The notes under the pieces were generated by a model. It saw only the letters and a list, made by a program, of their open reading frames with translations. It did not search any database and had not been told where the DNA came from. From Chersky-267 sp963744115 (GTDB lineage Bacteria; Chloroflexota; Limnocylindria; Limnocylindrales; CSP1-4), in assembly GCA_963744115.1 (NCBI GenBank), contig CAVUSI010000003.1:1736001-1800000 (forward strand): DNA of 64,000 bases, written 5' to 3'. The position numbers and the translations under genes are program-made. Each line of letters opens with the position of its first letter. The first letter of the stretch is position 1. This document shows, in pieces, positions 38,292-49,208 of this stretch.

Positions 38292-40615
38292 ATGATCGAG
38301 GGAGATCTCGCCGCGGACCCCGGTCCGATCCGGCTCGTCCGGCTCCGGCTGACCCTCGCCCTCATCGCCATGGCATTCATCCCGATCGCGGTCGCCGCGC
38401 CCATCCTCAGCACCGCTCTCGACAGCCAGCGAGCCGCCGAGCAGGCCCAGGTCGAGCACGAGGCGGCGGGGGTCGCGGCGGACGTCGAGCGTCGGATCGA
38501 CGCCGTCTCGTCGGCCCTGGTCAAAGCCGGCGGTGTCGATGCCGTCGGGGACTACGCCCGAACGTCGAAGACGGGCCTCGCCGGGGTCAAGGCCGCGATG
38601 GCCGATCTGTCCGGTGACAAGCACGATGGCATCGTCGGCGCGACTCTCCTCGACGTCCGCGGCCGCCAGCTCGTCCGGGCGGTCGACGGCCAGATCGTCA
38701 AGACCCAGCCGACCACGGCGGTCGATCCGCTGGTCGGCGCCACGCTCTCCGCCGATCCGGGCGCGGTCGTCGTCGAGCCACGTCCTGACCGGGGACGACG
38801 GTACCGCCCATCTTGCCCTGGCCACCCAGGTCGTCGCCGGGGCGGAGCCCGGGTGCACCGGCCGGCCTCCTCCGCGTCGAGGTCTCGCTCGACCGCTTCC
38901 TCGAGCTCGCGAATGCCGGTGAGGTCAGCGGCGGCCAGGCCGTGCTGGTCGACAGCGCTGGTCGGACGATCGCTCCGGCGACGACGCCCGACCGGGGGAC
39001 CGGGGCGACCATCGCCGCGACGAGCAAGCTCGCCGGCGACCGGGGGTGGAGCGCGCACCTCGTCGCACCCGCCCGGTTCGCCCCGCCGCCGCTGCCGCTG
39101 ATCGGCCTCCTGGCGGTCTTCGTCGCCCTGCTGGGGATCCTCATCACCTGGATGGCCCGCCAGGTCCTCCGTCCCGCCCAGGAGCTGGAGGCGTCGCGCG
39201 GCCGGCTGCGCGACATGTACGAGCTGGCTCACGGCGATTCGCTCCGCGACGTCCTGACGGGCCTCGGCAACCACCGCGCCTTCCAGGAGGCGTTCGAGCG
39301 CCAGGTCGACGCAGCCCGGACTCGCAACACGTCGCTCGGGCTGGTGCTCATCGACCTCGACGACTTCCGCGCGGTCAACGACAGCGGCGGGCACGCCGCC
39401 GGCGACCAGGCCCTGACCGCGTTCGGACGGATCATCGAGGCCACCCTGCGGACGGCCGATCGCGGCTTCCGGACCGGCGGCGACGAGTTCGCCCTGCTCC
39501 TGCCGGGTCAGACCGCCGATGGGGCGGCAGCGGTGGGGCGCCGACTCCTGGCCGCCTCGATGGACGCCGATGCGGGGCGTGGCCGGAGCGCCCTGGCGGT
39601 CCGCTCGTTCTCGGCGGGCGTGTCGGCCTGCCCGGCCATGGCCACGGATCGGCGACAGCTGCTCGACCAGGCCGATGCCGCCCTGACCTGGGCGAAGCGC
39701 CACGGCCGGACCAGCGTCGAGATCTTCGACCCGGTCCGCCACGGACGCACGCCGGCTGCGATCGCCCAGGTCGTCGACCAGCCGTGGATGGGTGTCGCGG
39801 AGGTCATCTCGCGGAAGCTCCTGCGGCCCGTCTACCAGCCGATCGTCGACCTGCGCAACGGGCGGATCGCGGGATCCGAGGGCCTCATCCGACCCATGCC
39901 CGACTCGGGCTTCGCCAACCCGTCCGAGCTGTTCACGGCGGCCGAGCTCGCCGGCCGGACGGTCGAGCTCGACCTGGCCTGCCTGGAGATCGTGGCGGCC
40001 GGTGCCGCGGCGATGTCCGGCGACGCGATCCTGACCCTCAACATGTCGCCGCGGACGCTCGAGGCCGACGACTTCAGCGCCGGCCAGCTCGTCGCCCTGG
40101 TCCGGAAGGCGGGGCTCGAGCCGACCCGGATCGTGCTCGAGCTCACCGAGCGCGAGCAGATCGAGGAGATGGAGCGTCTTCGGCGCAACGTGATCGCCTG
40201 CCGCAGCGCCGGCTTCCGCATCGCGGCCGACGATGTGGGGGCCGGCAACGCAGGTCTTCGGCTCCTGAGCCAGGTCCAGTTCGACATCGTCAAGATCGAC
40301 CTGTCGCTCGTCCAGGACGGGGCCGTCCACGAAGCGTCGATGTCGGTCGTCGGAGCCCTCCAGGATCTCGCCCGACGCTGGGGTGCGTCCGTCATCGCCG
40401 AGGGCATCGAGACCGCCGCCCAACTCCGCGTCGTGCGCGATCTCGAGATCGCCGCCGGCCAGGGGTACCTCCTTGGACGGCCCGGGACGGCCGATGAGCT
40501 GGTCGCGCTGCAGGCCTCCGGTATCGACATCGAGAGCCTGTCGAAGCGGGACGACTGGCTCCATCGGATGGCCCGCGCCGGCGCAGGGATGACGGTCCCC
40601 ACCTCGGCTCGCTGA
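38292..40615 (+). CDS. Membrane GGDEF-EAL c-di-GMP turnover protein, two frameshifts
   Basis: About 775 residues. A membrane helix (LTLALIAMAFIPIAVAAPIL) precedes an extracytoplasmic sensor region. Shifts near 38782 and 38850 break it: the middle frame reads HVLTGDDGTAHLALATQVVA, and the last frame resumes at GLLRVEVSLDRFLELANAGE. A second helix (LPLIGLLAVFVALLGILITW) follows. The GGDEF domain has GGDEFALLL with an RTAD inhibitory site five residues before it. The EAL domain retains EGL, LNMSP, ELTE, ADDVGAGN, VKID and AEGIE, so most catalytic residues are present. Both synthesis and hydrolysis are possible. A short upstream frame (38239-38295) ends in an ATGA overlap with this start. Confidence 0.82.
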
Positions 40616-40689
40616 CCCCGTTCGCGAACCGAGCGGACAGCCGGTCTCGCGGGCTATCCTTGCGCGAGTCCGCGGGCCCGGATCGTGGC

Positions 40690-40719
40690 TTGCCGGGGCT
40701 GTCTCAGCCCGGCTACGAT
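40690..40719 (+). promoter_or_regulatory. Candidate promoter of the BMP transporter operon
   Basis: TTGCCG (40690-40695) and TACGAT (40714-40719) are separated by 18 bases, giving a predicted start near 40727, about 90 bases before the lipoprotein ATG. The same TTGCCG hexamer serves as -35 in the promoter at 60558. Nothing else was found in 40616-40818. Confidence 0.45.
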
Positions 40720-40818
40720 GCGCCCCTAATGACGCGGTCCGGCACCGTCGCCGGAGCATCGCCGGCCGCCCCGCCTGCCGAGCTGGCGGACCATCGAGCC
40801 GATCATCGAGGAGGAAGC

Positions 40819-42012
40819 ATGCGCATCCGTTCAGCCGGGCTGACCCTGTTCGCAGGGATGGCCATCCTGCTCTCGGCGTGTTCGAGCTCGAGCACCGGCA
40901 ACGCAGCCAGCCCGAGCGCGACCCCACCGCCCGACCCGTGCGCAGGCGTCACGGCCGGCAAGGCCCACACCCCGCCGACCGACTGGAGCAAGGCCAAGAT
41001 CGGCGTCGTCACCGACATCGGGACCCTGAACGACAAGAACTTCAACGAGTACTCGTTCAAGGGCGCCACCGATGGCGCGACGGCTCTCGGTGCCGCCGCT
41101 CCACAATCCGTCGTGCCGAAGGACCAGTCCGACTACAAGAAGGACGTCCAGACGTACGTCGATCAGGGCTACGACATCATCACGACGGTCGGGTTCAACC
41201 TGGCGACCGCGACGACCTGCTTCGCCAAGGCGAACCCCGGGATCTGGTTCGTCGGCGTCGACCAGTCGCCGATCTGCGTGACCCCGCAGGGCGCCCCCGA
41301 CACGACATTCGCCTGCAAGGGCGATGCCAAGACGCTCATCCCGAACTACGTCTCGCTGGCGTTCCAGGAGGACCAGGCGGGCTACCTCGCCGGGATCGTG
41401 GCGGCGTCCCTCAGCAAGTCGGGTGAGATCGGAGCGATCGGAGGCACGACACTCTGTGCGCCGTGTGTCCGGTACATCCAGGGCTACACCCTCGGCGCAC
41501 AGTCGGTGAACCCGAGCATCAAGGTCACTCCGGCGTACGTGACCCGTGACTTCTCGAACAAGGCCTTCCAGGACCAGGCCGGCGGGAAGGCGTTCGCGGA
41601 GAACTACCTCACGACCAACCCCAAGGTGGACGTCCTGTTCCAGGTCGCCGGCCTGACGGGCAACGGCGTGCTCGACGCGGCCTGCGCCAAGAACATCTAC
41701 GGGATCGGCGTCGACGTCGACCAGTACCTGTCCTACCCGGCCGCCGACAAGTGCATCGTCACCAGCGCCGAGAAGAAGCTTCAGCTGTCGGTCGGCGACG
41801 CCATCAAGGCGATCGGCGGCGGAACGGCGGTCGCCGGTGACAATCAGTTCAGCGCAAAGAACGACGCGATCGGCGTCTCCGACTTCCACGACAAGGCATC
41901 GCTCATCACCGCCGACACCAAGGCCAAGCTGGCCGCGGCGTTCGCGGCGATGAAGGCCGGCACCCTGACGACCTGCCCGACCGACGGCACGTGCGGCGTC
42001 GGGCCCAAGTGA
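40819..42012 (+). CDS. BMP-family nucleoside-binding lipoprotein (ABC substrate-binding)
   Basis: 397 residues from ATG at 40819 with GAGGAGGAAG upstream. Lipoprotein signal with Cys21 (ILLSACSS). The mature protein is of the BmpA/PnrA/Med type: AKIGVVTDIGTLNDKNFNEY, GYDIITTVGFNLATATTCFA, SLAFQEDQAGYLAGIVAAS and DVLFQVAGLTGNGVLDAACA. Such proteins capture purine nucleosides for an ABC importer, which follows immediately. Extra cysteine pairs (FACKGD, CAPCV) are present. It is the first gene of the operon and separated from the ATPase by a strong hairpin, so it is probably made in excess. Confidence 0.92.
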   Translation: MRIRSAGLTLFAGMAILLSACSSSSTGNAASPSATPPPDPCAGVTAGKAHTPPTDWSKAKIGVVTDIGTLNDKNFNEYSFKGATDGATALGAAAPQSVVPKDQSDYKKDVQTYVDQGYDIITTVGFNLATATTCFAKANPGIWFVGVDQSPICVTPQGAPDTTFACKGDAKTLIPNYVSLAFQEDQAGYLAGIVAASLSKSGEIGAIGGTTLCAPCVRYIQGYTLGAQSVNPSIKVTPAYVTRDFSNKAFQDQAGGKAFAENYLTTNPKVDVLFQVAGLTGNGVLDAACAKNIYGIGVDVDQYLSYPAADKCIVTSAEKKLQLSVGDAIKAIGGGTAVAGDNQFSAKNDAIGVSDFHDKASLITADTKAKLAAAFAAMKAGTLTTCPTDGTCGVGPK

Positions 42013-42030
42013 CCCTCCCCGGATGAACCT

Positions 42031-42066
42031 GCGGAGGGACCGGCCCGACACGGCCGGTCCCTCCGC
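42031..42066 (+). terminator. Strong intercistronic hairpin (attenuator or terminator)
   Basis: A perfect 15-bp stem, GCGGAGGGACCGGCC against its complement, with the 6-base loop CGACAC. No T-run follows. It lies 19 bases after the lipoprotein stop and 43 bases before the ATPase start, and would give partial termination or stabilise the upstream mRNA. Confidence 0.7.
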
Positions 42067-42108
42067 CCCACCTCACCTCTGCGGAGCTGAACGTGGCGAA
42101 CGCCGGAC

Positions 42109-43690
42109 GTGGCTGACCAGACGCACGTTCCCGAGGCACCGCACGTTCCCGCGCTCGAGATGCGTGGCATCACGAAGCGCTATCCCGGGGTGGTCGCCAA
42201 CGACCATATCGACCTGACGATCAAGCCCGGCGAGATCCATGCCCTCCTCGGCGAGAACGGCGCCGGGAAGAGCACCCTGATGAACGTCCTGTACGGGCTC
42301 GCCCGGCCCGACGAGGGCGAGATCCTGCTCGATGGGACCGCGGTCGAGATCGCCGAGCCCGTCCGACGCGATCGCGCGCGGCATCAGCATGGTCCACCAG
42401 CACTTCATGCTCGTGCCCGTCCTCACGGTCGCGGAGAACATCCTCCTCGGCGAGGAGACGATGGCGAACGCGGTCTTCCTGGACCGCAAGGAGGCCCATC
42501 GGCGGATCGTCGACCTCGGCCGGCGGTTCGGCTTCGAGATCGATCCCGAGGCGAAGGTCGGCAACCTGTCGGTCGGCTGGCAGCAGCGCGTCGAGATCCT
42601 CAAGGCGCTCTATCGGGATGCCCGGATCCTGGTCCTCGACGAGCCCACCGCCGTCCTGACCCCGCAGGAGACCGAGGAGATCTTCGCCGTCCTCCGCCGG
42701 CTGGCGGCCGAGGGGCGGAGCATCATCTTCATCAGCCACAAGCTGTACGAGGTGCTCGAGATCGCCGACCGGATCACGGTCATCCGGCGCGGCCGGGTCG
42801 TCGGCGAACGACTGCCCGGAGTGACCGACGAGGGCGACCTGGCCGAGCTGATGGTCGGCCGCGAGGTCGAGCTCACGGTCGATCGCGGCGACAGTCATCC
42901 TGCCGCCGCCCGGCTCGTCGTGTCCGACCTCCACGTCCGCGACGACCGCGGCAGCGAGGTGGTGAACGGGGTCGGCTTCGAAGTCCGGTCGGGCGAGATC
43001 CTGGGCATCGCCGGGGTCGCCGGGAACGGCCAGGACGAGCTCATCCAGACGCTGATCGGCCTGCGCCGCCCCGTGTCCGGGACGGTCACCCTCGGCGGCC
43101 AGGACGTCACCGGCCACCTGCCCCGCGCGATGAACGAGGCGGGCGTCGGCTACGTGCCCGCGGATCGTCATCGCTGGGGGCTCGTCCTGCCGTTCACGAT
43201 CGCCGACAACATCGTCCTGACCAGCTACTACCGACGGCCGTTCGCCCGCCGCTTCATCCGCGACGAGGCGGCGATCGAGAAGGACGCCGACCGGGCGATC
43301 CACGACTTCGACATCCGGACGCCGTCGCCGACGGTGCGGGCCGCGACCCTGTCGGGCGGCAACCAGCAGAAGGTCGTCGTGGCCCGCGAGTTCGACCGCG
43401 AGCTGCAGCTGCTCATCCTCGACCAGCCGACCCGCGGCCTCGATGTCGGAAGCATCGAGTTCATCCACCGCCAGACGATCGCCAAGCGCGATGCGGGCAC
43501 GGCGATCCTCCTGGTGTCGGCCGAGCTCGACGAGATCCTCGAGCTGTCGGACCGGATCGCGGTCATGTATCGGGGCGCGTTCGTCGCGGTGCGTGATGGC
43601 CGGACCGCCGACAAGAACGAGATCGGGTTGCTCATGGCCACCGGCGGCGTGGATCGCCCGACCGATGCGCCCACGGAGGCCAGCGCATGA
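42109..43690 (+). CDS. Nucleoside ABC transporter ATPase (twin domain), one frameshift
   Basis: About 526 residues, twin ATPase of the sugar/nucleoside (YufO/NupB-like) type. GTG start at 42109. Domain 1 has Walker A LLGENGAGKSTLMNVLYG; the frame then moves by one base near 42358 (an extra C in CCC), restoring SDAIARGISMVHQHFMLVPV. It continues LSVGWQQRVEILKALYRDAR and LVLDEPTAVLTPQETEEI. Domain 2 has the degenerate P-loop GVAGNGQDELIQ, as usual in this family, and LSGGNQQKVVVAREFDRELQ. The stop overlaps the permease start (ATGA). Confidence 0.9.
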
Positions 43691-44835
43691 CCGGCGCGTC
43701 ATCCGGATCGCGTGTCCGGGACGTCGGCGGGACGGTCTGGGCGATCATCGCCCTGCCGCTGATCGCCATCGCCTTGGCCTTCGGCGTCGGAGCGGTGATC
43801 ATCCTCGGGTCCGAGCTCCTCGTCGGCGAGCCGTTCAACCCGTGGCTGCCGCTGACCGCCTACGCGGCGCTCCTGCAGGGCGCCTTCGGCAGTTTCGACG
43901 CGACCGTCGACACGCTGGTCGCGACCAGCCCGCTCGTCTTCGGCGGCCTGGCGGTGGCGATCGCGTTCAAGGCCGGGTTGTTCAACATCGGCGCCCAGGG
44001 CCAATTCCTGATGGGGGCCCTGGCAGCAGTGGCCGCTGGGGTCGCCGTGTCGGGCCAGCCGCCGTACATCGCGATCCCGATCGCCGTCGTGGCCGGCGTC
44101 CTGGGCGGTGCCGCGACGGGCTTCCTGCCCGGCTTCCTCAAGGCGGTCTCCGGCGCCCATGAAGTCGTGACCACGATCATGCTCAACTACATCGCCATCA
44201 GCGTCCTGGCGGCGCTCGTCAGCGGTCCGCTCAAGGTCCCCGGCTCACCGTCGCCGGTGACCTACGACGTCGGGAACGCCGGCTATCCGGTGGTCATCGG
44301 GCGCGACGGCCACATCGGGATCTTCCTGGCCGTCATCGCGGTCTTCGTGATCCGTTGGCTCCTCTATCGCACCACCCTCGGTTTCGAGATCCGGACGGCC
44401 GGGGCCAACCCCGACGCGGCCGCCTACGCCGGGATGCGCCCGCGCCGGCTGATCGTCCTGACGATGGTCCTGGCGGGCGGGCTGGCGGGCTTCGCCGGCG
44501 TGGACGTCGCCCTCGGGCTGACCCACCAGATGACCTCGAGCTTCGGCACGACGGTCGGGTTCGACGCGATCGCGGTGGCCCTCCTGGCCCGGTCGGAGCC
44601 GCTCGGGATCCTGCCCGCCGCCCTCCTCTTCGGGGCGATGCGCTCGGGCGCGAGCCTGATGCAGATCGAGGCCGGGATCCCGGTCGAACTGGTCGACGTC
44701 ATCCAGGCGACGATCCTGCTGGTGCTCGTCGCGACGCCGGTCATCCGACGTGTCCTCCACCTCCGCGGCACCCAGAATCCGTTGGCCACGTCGCCGACGA
44801 TCAGCCGGTCCTACGGCAGCGAGTCGGTGCTCTGA
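43687..44835 (+). CDS. Nucleoside ABC transporter permease 1
   Basis: 382 residues, about 9-10 membrane helices. The family's conserved signature AFKAGLFNIGAQGQFLMGAL is intact, as is the cytoplasmic loop AHEVVTTIMLNYIAISVLAA and FEIRTAGANPDAAAYAGMRP. With permease 2 it forms the channel of the BMP-type importer. The ATG overlaps the ATPase stop and the stop overlaps the next ATG by one base, so translation is coupled. Confidence 0.92.
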   Translation: MTGASSGSRVRDVGGTVWAIIALPLIAIALAFGVGAVIILGSELLVGEPFNPWLPLTAYAALLQGAFGSFDATVDTLVATSPLVFGGLAVAIAFKAGLFNIGAQGQFLMGALAAVAAGVAVSGQPPYIAIPIAVVAGVLGGAATGFLPGFLKAVSGAHEVVTTIMLNYIAISVLAALVSGPLKVPGSPSPVTYDVGNAGYPVVIGRDGHIGIFLAVIAVFVIRWLLYRTTLGFEIRTAGANPDAAAYAGMRPRRLIVLTMVLAGGLAGFAGVDVALGLTHQMTSSFGTTVGFDAIAVALLARSEPLGILPAALLFGAMRSGASLMQIEAGIPVELVDVIQATILLVLVATPVIRRVLHLRGTQNPLATSPTISRSYGSESVL

Positions 44836-45911
44836 TGGACCAGCTCATCACCGGCCTCTATTCGATCCCTGTCCTCGGCCTCGTCTTCCAGATGGCCGGC
44901 TACCTCATCGCCATCGTCCCGCCGATCTCGCCGATCATCCTCCGCTCGGCCACCCCGATCGCCTTCGGGGCCCTGTGCGGCGTCATGTGCGAGCGCTCCG
45001 GTGTCGTGAACATCGGGATCGAAGGGACGATGCTCGCGTCGGCCTTCACCGGGTGGGTCGTCGGCGTCGCGCTCGCGCCGACCCTCGGGACGCCGGCGAC
45101 CGAGCTGTTCGGGCTGACTCCGGCCCTGGTCATCGCCCTGATCGCGGCGATCGGCGTCGCGCTCGCCATCTCGGCCCTGCACGCCTGGCTGTCGATCAGC
45201 GTCCGGGCGGACCAGATCATCAGTGGGACGATCATCAACATCGCCGCGTTCGGCGTCACCGGCTACCTCAATTCGATCATCGCCAAGAGCTCGCCGACCA
45301 GTGCCGGAGCATTCTCGGCCTTCCAGCCACCGACCGCCCTGACCGACCTTCCCGTGATCGGCTGGCTGATCGGGATGTTCTTCGCCCAGGGCCCGATCTC
45401 GATGTCGTTGATCGTGTTCGTGATCGCCCTCCAGATCCTCCTGTTCCGGTCGCGCTGGGGTCTGCGCACGCGCGCCGTCGGCGAGCACCCGAAGGCCGCC
45501 GAGACCGTCGGGATCGACGTCATCCTCGTCCGCTACCGGAACGTGATCGCCGGCGGGTTGTTCGCCGGGCTGGCGGGCGCCTCGCTGGCGATGGAGGCCA
45601 CCAACTCGTTCCAGGCCGGGATGACGGCCGGGCGCGGGTTCATCGCCCTGGCGGCGATGATCGTCGGACGCTGGACGCCCGTCGGTTCGTTGCTCGCGGC
45701 GCTCCTCTTCTCGTCGTTCCTGGCCATCGGCCAGGCGATGTCGTTCGCGCCACCGAGCGGTCAGCTGGGCGACGTGATGTCGTCCCTGCCGGCGCAGCTG
45801 TACGACGCCCTGCCGTACATCGTCACGATCATCATCCTGGCCGGCGTGGTCGGCCGGACCCGCCCGCCGGCCGCCGACGGCCAGCCCTACGAGCGCGAGG
45901 CGGCGACCTGA
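44835..45911 (+). CDS. Nucleoside ABC transporter permease 2
   Basis: 358 residues, about 9 membrane helices. Shares the signature CERSGVVNIGIEGTMLASAF and the EAA-like loop LRTRAVGEHPKAAETVGIDV with BMP-system permeases, followed by GGLFAGLAGASLAMEATNSF. Start ATG at 44835 overlaps the stop of permease 1 (TGATG). It completes the importer: lipoprotein, ATPase and two permeases. Confidence 0.92.
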   Translation: MDQLITGLYSIPVLGLVFQMAGYLIAIVPPISPIILRSATPIAFGALCGVMCERSGVVNIGIEGTMLASAFTGWVVGVALAPTLGTPATELFGLTPALVIALIAAIGVALAISALHAWLSISVRADQIISGTIINIAAFGVTGYLNSIIAKSSPTSAGAFSAFQPPTALTDLPVIGWLIGMFFAQGPISMSLIVFVIALQILLFRSRWGLRTRAVGEHPKAAETVGIDVILVRYRNVIAGGLFAGLAGASLAMEATNSFQAGMTAGRGFIALAAMIVGRWTPVGSLLAALLFSSFLAIGQAMSFAPPSGQLGDVMSSLPAQLYDALPYIVTIIILAGVVGRTRPPAADGQPYEREAAT

Positions 45912-45991
45912 GCCACGAGACGGCGAGCCGGGAAGATCGACGCCGAGCCGAGGCGATCCTCGACCTCCAGGAAGGTCGAGGGGTCGTCCAC

Positions 45992-46429
45992 GTGCTGGAT
46001 GACGACGGCATCGGCCGGGTCCTCCGGACCACCCGGCGGATCGCGGTGGTCGGCGCCTCGCCCGATCCGGGTCGACCCTCGTACGGGGTGATGCGCTACC
46101 TGATGCACCACGGGTACGACTGCGTCCCGGTCAACCCGAACGTGCGCGACGTGCTCGGCGTGCCGGCCTTCAGGACGGTCGTCGAGGCGGTCGACGCGAC
46201 CGGACCGGTCGACCTCGTCGATGTCTTTCGCCGTTCGGAGCTGTGCGTGCCGCACGCTCGGGAGGCCGTCGAGGTCGGGGCGGCCTGCCTCTGGCTCCAG
46301 CTCGGCGTCGTGAGCTGGGAAGCGGCCCGGATCGCGGCGGCCGCCGGCCTCGACGTGGTGATGGATCGCTGCACCGCCATCGAGCATCGTCGACGGCGCG
46401 ACGAGGACCGCCAGGCAACCGGCCGCTGA
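45992..46429 (+). CDS. CoA-binding domain protein (YccU-like)
   Basis: 145 residues from GTG at 45992. The Rossmann CoA-binding signature is RRIAVVGASPDPGRPSYGVM, then GYDCVPVNPNVRDVLGVPAF, DLVDVFRRSELC and a C-terminal VMDRCTAIEH. The Cys and following His are conserved in this family. The frame is open further upstream, across the permease stop, but only this start gives the usual N-terminus. It lies 80 bases after the transporter operon and may be its last gene. Function unknown. Confidence 0.8.
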   Translation: MLDDDGIGRVLRTTRRIAVVGASPDPGRPSYGVMRYLMHHGYDCVPVNPNVRDVLGVPAFRTVVEAVDATGPVDLVDVFRRSELCVPHAREAVEVGAACLWLQLGVVSWEAARIAAAAGLDVVMDRCTAIEHRRRRDEDRQATGR

Positions 46430-46451
46430 GCGTTCCTGCGGCCGCTCGACG

Positions 46452-46982
46452 CTAGGCCGTCGCCGGCTTCGGCGGCTCCTCCAGGCGCAGATCGAGGACG
46501 AGCTCGAACTCGTCGCGCAGCGGGATGCCGTAGCTGCCGATCCCGGCGATCGACGGCTTGATCGACAGCCGGGCCCGGTCGACGGCGCCGACGCGCACCT
46601 CGCCGATCCGGAACCCGCGCCGTTGGTAGAACCGCAGCGCGTCGAGGTTGTCGTTGGTGGTGACCACCCAGATCCAGTGGCGGTCGGCGGCCGCCACGGC
46701 GCCGATGAGCGCCTCGAGCAGCGCGGAGCCGATCCCGCCGTGCCTGGGGTCGGCGGCGAGCGAGCTCAGCTCGACGGCGTCCTCGTCGAACCGGTAGGTG
46801 AGCAGGCCGGCGGGGTCGCCGCGCCGTTCCGCGACGAAGCCGAGGCCCGCCTCGAGGACGTCGATCACCTCGCCGCGCCTCGCCTGGCGGCGCCCGCCGA
46901 GCCTTTCGTCGAGCCAGCCGGACGCCCAGCGCTCATCCCCGTCGAGGTCGAACGGTCGGACGACATACTTGCGCGGAGCCAT
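46452..46982 (-). CDS. GNAT-family N-acetyltransferase
   Basis: 176 residues. The acetyl-CoA site is seen in LSSLAADPRHGGIGSALLEA, with later strands HWIWVVTTNDNLDALRFYQR and RGFRIGEV. The C-terminal YGIPLRDEFELVLDL is found in a subgroup of uncharacterised acetyltransferases. The acceptor is unknown. Convergent with the CoA-binding gene and 9 bases downstream of the small membrane protein gene, so likely in the gatB operon. Confidence 0.85.
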   Translation of the reverse strand: MAPRKYVVRPFDLDGDERWASGWLDERLGGRRQARRGEVIDVLEAGLGFVAERRGDPAGLLTYRFDEDAVELSSLAADPRHGGIGSALLEALIGAVAAADRHWIWVVTTNDNLDALRFYQRRGFRIGEVRVGAVDRARLSIKPSIAGIGSYGIPLRDEFELVLDLRLEEPPKPATA

Positions 46983-46991
46983 CGCGATCCC

Positions 46992-47260
46992 TTACTTCAC
47001 GAGGAGGCCGGCGACGACGAGCACCACGCCGAATGCGGCGACGAGCGCGCCGAGCCGAGCCTGACGCTGGAGGATCTCCATCGCGACCGACGCACCGGTC
47101 TTGCCTTCGTCGCGCAACCCGCCGCGCCAGGCCTCGTAGCGGGCGATGTTGGCGTCCTCCGCCTGGAGCGCACGATAGCGCGCCCACGGCCCGCGTGCGC
47201 GGCGCCAGCCGACCGCCATGAGGACCAGTCCGCCGACGATCAGGACGACGTTGACGATGC

Positions 47261-47264
<4 letters not shown>
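46992..47264 (-). CDS. Small two-helix membrane protein
   Basis: 90 residues: an N-terminal helix (VNVVLIVGGLVLMAVGW), a charged cytoplasmic middle (ALQAEDANIARYEAWRGGLR), and a C-terminal helix (LGALVAAFGVVLVVAGLLVK). Its start overlaps the gatB stop by four bases (ATGA), so it is translated with gatB. No family recognised. Confidence 0.65.
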
Positions 47265-48807
<1,543 letters not shown>

Positions 48808-48811
<4 letters not shown>

Positions 48812-49068
48812 GGGAACGAGATCCCGCGATCGATGAGGGCCAGTCCATAGGTCGCGATGAGCAGCCACCCGATCGCGACCGCGGTCCGGCGCGCGAACGT
48901 CCGGACCCGCATCCGCGCGATCAACGGCCGGCTCGCGTCGATCGCCCGGCGAGTCGGATCGCCGTCGTCGTGGACCATCGGGCCGACCGCTTCGCGAGCG
49001 ACGACGTACCCCCGCCAGGTCCCGACGGCGGTCGCGACGAGGCCACAGGCGACGAGCACGATTCCCAC
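48808..49068 (-). CDS. Small membrane protein upstream of gatB
   Basis: 86 residues from GTG at 49068 (VGIVLVACGLVATAVGTWRG). Two predicted helices, the second near the C-terminus (FARRTAVAIGWLLIATYGLA), with a basic cytoplasmic loop between. The stop overlaps the gatB start (GTGA). No family recognised; it could be confused with a random hydrophobic frame, but the coupling supports a real gene. Confidence 0.5.
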
Positions 49069-49208
49069 GCCGGCATTCTGGCATAGGCACCCAAGCGCCG
49101 GACACCGGATGACCGGGAACCGGCTCCGTGGTGCACCGGTTTGTCCCGGCACGTCCGCGCCCGATCCGAGCGATCGGGGAACGGAGGCCCCACGTCCCGA
49201 TCCGATGT

